From an uncultured Collinsella sp. (GTDB lineage Bacteria; Actinomycetota; Coriobacteriia; Coriobacteriales; Coriobacteriaceae), in contig CAUGJE010000007.1 of assembly GCA_959599915.1 (NCBI GenBank), positions 1 through 64,000 on the forward strand: a stretch of 64,000 nucleotides of DNA, written 5' to 3'. Below are positions 63,131 through 64,000 of this stretch, piece by piece. Position numbers and translations under genes: made by a program. Numbering within the stretch: position 1 is the first letter of the stretch; each line of letters opens with the position of its first letter. The notes below the pieces were generated by a model. That model did no database searches. It had not been told where the DNA came from and saw only the letters and a list, made by a program, of their open reading frames with translations.

Positions 63131-63788
63131 CATACCCATCAACCCCACAAACCAAAGTGACGCGTACACCCGCGCCCACCCCATAAAAAGTTGCGCAATT
63201 CCTTCCCGGTTTTGTACAAAGTTTGTTAGCCAAAGATAATAGTTTGAGCAATTCACGCCGCCAGCAATGCAACTCAGGCAGTGCTCACCAACCCACACGC
63301 CCCCATAAACCTGCGGCAATGTTTGCAAGACGGCACAATATCCCCCATAACCACGGCAAATAAACAATATGTTGCTCAACACACCCCAAAACGCATGGGC
63401 CACCTGCTGTGCTAGGATACCTAACGTTACATGAGTTCAACTGTGCTCGCGGCTCCAACAAGTCGCAAAACGCAGGGTCGATCAGCATCCGGCCGTAACG
63501 GCGGTGCCAGAAACACCATGAGCTCCAATATCGATTGCCATGCGCGATTTTGCACTTGCTTTTGCGGGCATTTAATAGTTGCATTTGGTAATGCTTCAAA
63601 TTGCTACGGCAAACCTCAACAGTTTTCAGCTGTTTGCGTGCGGTCCAGTTTTGTACCCGCTTGACTGGTTCGCACGCAGTCGGCTGGAGACGCGGTCATT
63701 TTGCGATACACGGCCGCATCTCTAGCAACTGCGCTTATACATACCGTTCACGGTGGGGCAGAGCCACGTGCTTGTCTGACTGGGCTCA
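63131..63788. other. Long non-coding stretch, nothing assigned
   Basis: About 660 bp of lower-G+C sequence between the tRNA terminator and the antiterminator leader. The open frames here (for example minus-strand 62954-63403, which runs antisense through the tRNA) have no recognisable protein content. It probably holds promoter and control sequence for the downstream operon, but I could not pin any site. Confidence 0.5.
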
Positions 63789-63847
63789 GGGTTTGAATAT
63801 GGAGCGCCTTCGCGCATAAGCGCCCTGGCGAAGCCATACCCAAACCC
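63789..63847 (+). promoter_or_regulatory. Leader hairpin upstream of the NusG/LoaP-like gene
   Basis: GGGTTTGAATATGG (63789-63802) pairs with CCATACCCAAACCC (63834-63847) at 12 of 14 positions. An inner CTTCGC/GCGAAG stem (63808-63813 and 63828-63833) extends it past a 5-nt bulge. It ends 37 bp before the coding start. Confidence 0.55.
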
Positions 63848-63884
63848 CGTGAGCCACACGTAAGACAGCAAGGGGGTGGTGCTC

Positions 63885-64000
63885 GTGTGGTATGTGATTC
63901 AGGTCATTAACGGTCGCGAAGACGTAATGCGCGAGCGCATCGAGCGTGTGGTGCCAGCGGGCGCCATGCAGGAGCCCTTTTATCCCCAATTTCAAACCGA
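63885..64000 (+). CDS. NusG/LoaP-type transcription antiterminator (N-terminal part only)
   Basis: The final 116 bases encode WYVIQVINGREDVMRERIER and continue VVPAGAMQEPFYPQFQT, the start of a NusG N-terminal (NGN) domain of the LoaP/UpxY kind (WYVIQV...GRE...). The rest lies beyond the window. AAGGGGG at 63870-63876 serves the GTG at 63885; GTGs at 63876 and 63879 are alternatives. Specialised NusG paralogues usually head long polysaccharide or secondary-metabolite operons, so such an operon probably begins just to the right. Confidence 0.7.
   Translation, partial: MWYVIQVINGREDVMRERIERVVPAGAMQEPFYPQFQT

Noticed and set aside
62954..63403. Minus-strand frame running antisense through tRNA-Ala
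   Set aside because: Part of it is the complement of the tRNA and its terminator (DEGDRTPDLLTA type readings are common false annotations opposite tRNAs).

Overview
The window looks like chromosomal sequence of a Coriobacteriia actinobacterium, most likely Collinsella or a close relative. This is inferred from the moderately high G+C, the gene content (ptsHI beside tandem 1-phosphofructokinases, a GlgC/GlgD pair, a large anaerobic cobalamin cluster) and the abundant intergenic palindromes. I ran no database search, so genus level is a judgement.

Layout. 1-8.5 kb: sugar-PTS phosphocarriers (ptsH, ptsI), two tandem PfkB-family 1-phosphofructokinases, the CCA-adding enzyme, two identical tRNA-Glu genes, a flippase-like membrane protein and a TetR regulator. 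8.6-14.5 kb (minus strand): a cobalamin-riboswitch-controlled operon encoding an exported CbiK-type chelatase, two lipoproteins that share a domain, a FecCD permease and an unusually long ABC ATPase. 14.6-31.0 kb (plus strand): 17 tightly overlapping genes covering nearly the whole oxygen-independent cobalamin pathway from cobalt-precorrin-2 to adenosylcobalamin, including a CobU-CobC fusion. This ~22 kb block is visibly richer in G+C than its flanks and is bordered on the right by an IS21 transposase remnant, so it looks like an acquired island.

31.2-41.9 kb: a MacB-type efflux system (permease, ATPase, membrane-fusion protein), an L,D-transpeptidase, a single-chain L-serine dehydratase, metK and gltX. 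41.9-48 kb: priA, def, fmt, rsmB (primosome restart and translation start/ribosome modification genes) and an FmdB-type zinc ribbon gene. 48-61.2 kb (minus strand): a glycogen/alpha-glucan block with glgB, glgP, glgC, glgD, glgA and a GH13-GH77 fusion. GlgA and GlgB both carry histone-H1-like Lys/Ala-rich tails. 61.5-62.9 kb: a HAD phosphatase/phosphomutase and thiamine pyrophosphokinase. 63.0 kb: tRNA-Ala(GGC). 63.9 kb to the end: the start of a NusG/LoaP-type antiterminator cut by the window edge, preceded by a hairpin leader.

How it works together. The riboswitch operon would import a corrinoid or metal when cobalamin is low, while the adjacent operon makes the cofactor de novo. The only chelatase visible is exported, which is a puzzle. 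The glycogen block contains the full synthesis and breakdown cycle, and repeated TGGTAAAA half-sites lie upstream of both glgB and the GH13-GH77 gene, suggesting one LacI-type regulator. Between the housekeeping genes of the right half sit several long inverted repeats (two with the same 33-36-33 geometry) and two copies of a 69-bp palindromic repeat. These are the least explained structures in the window.
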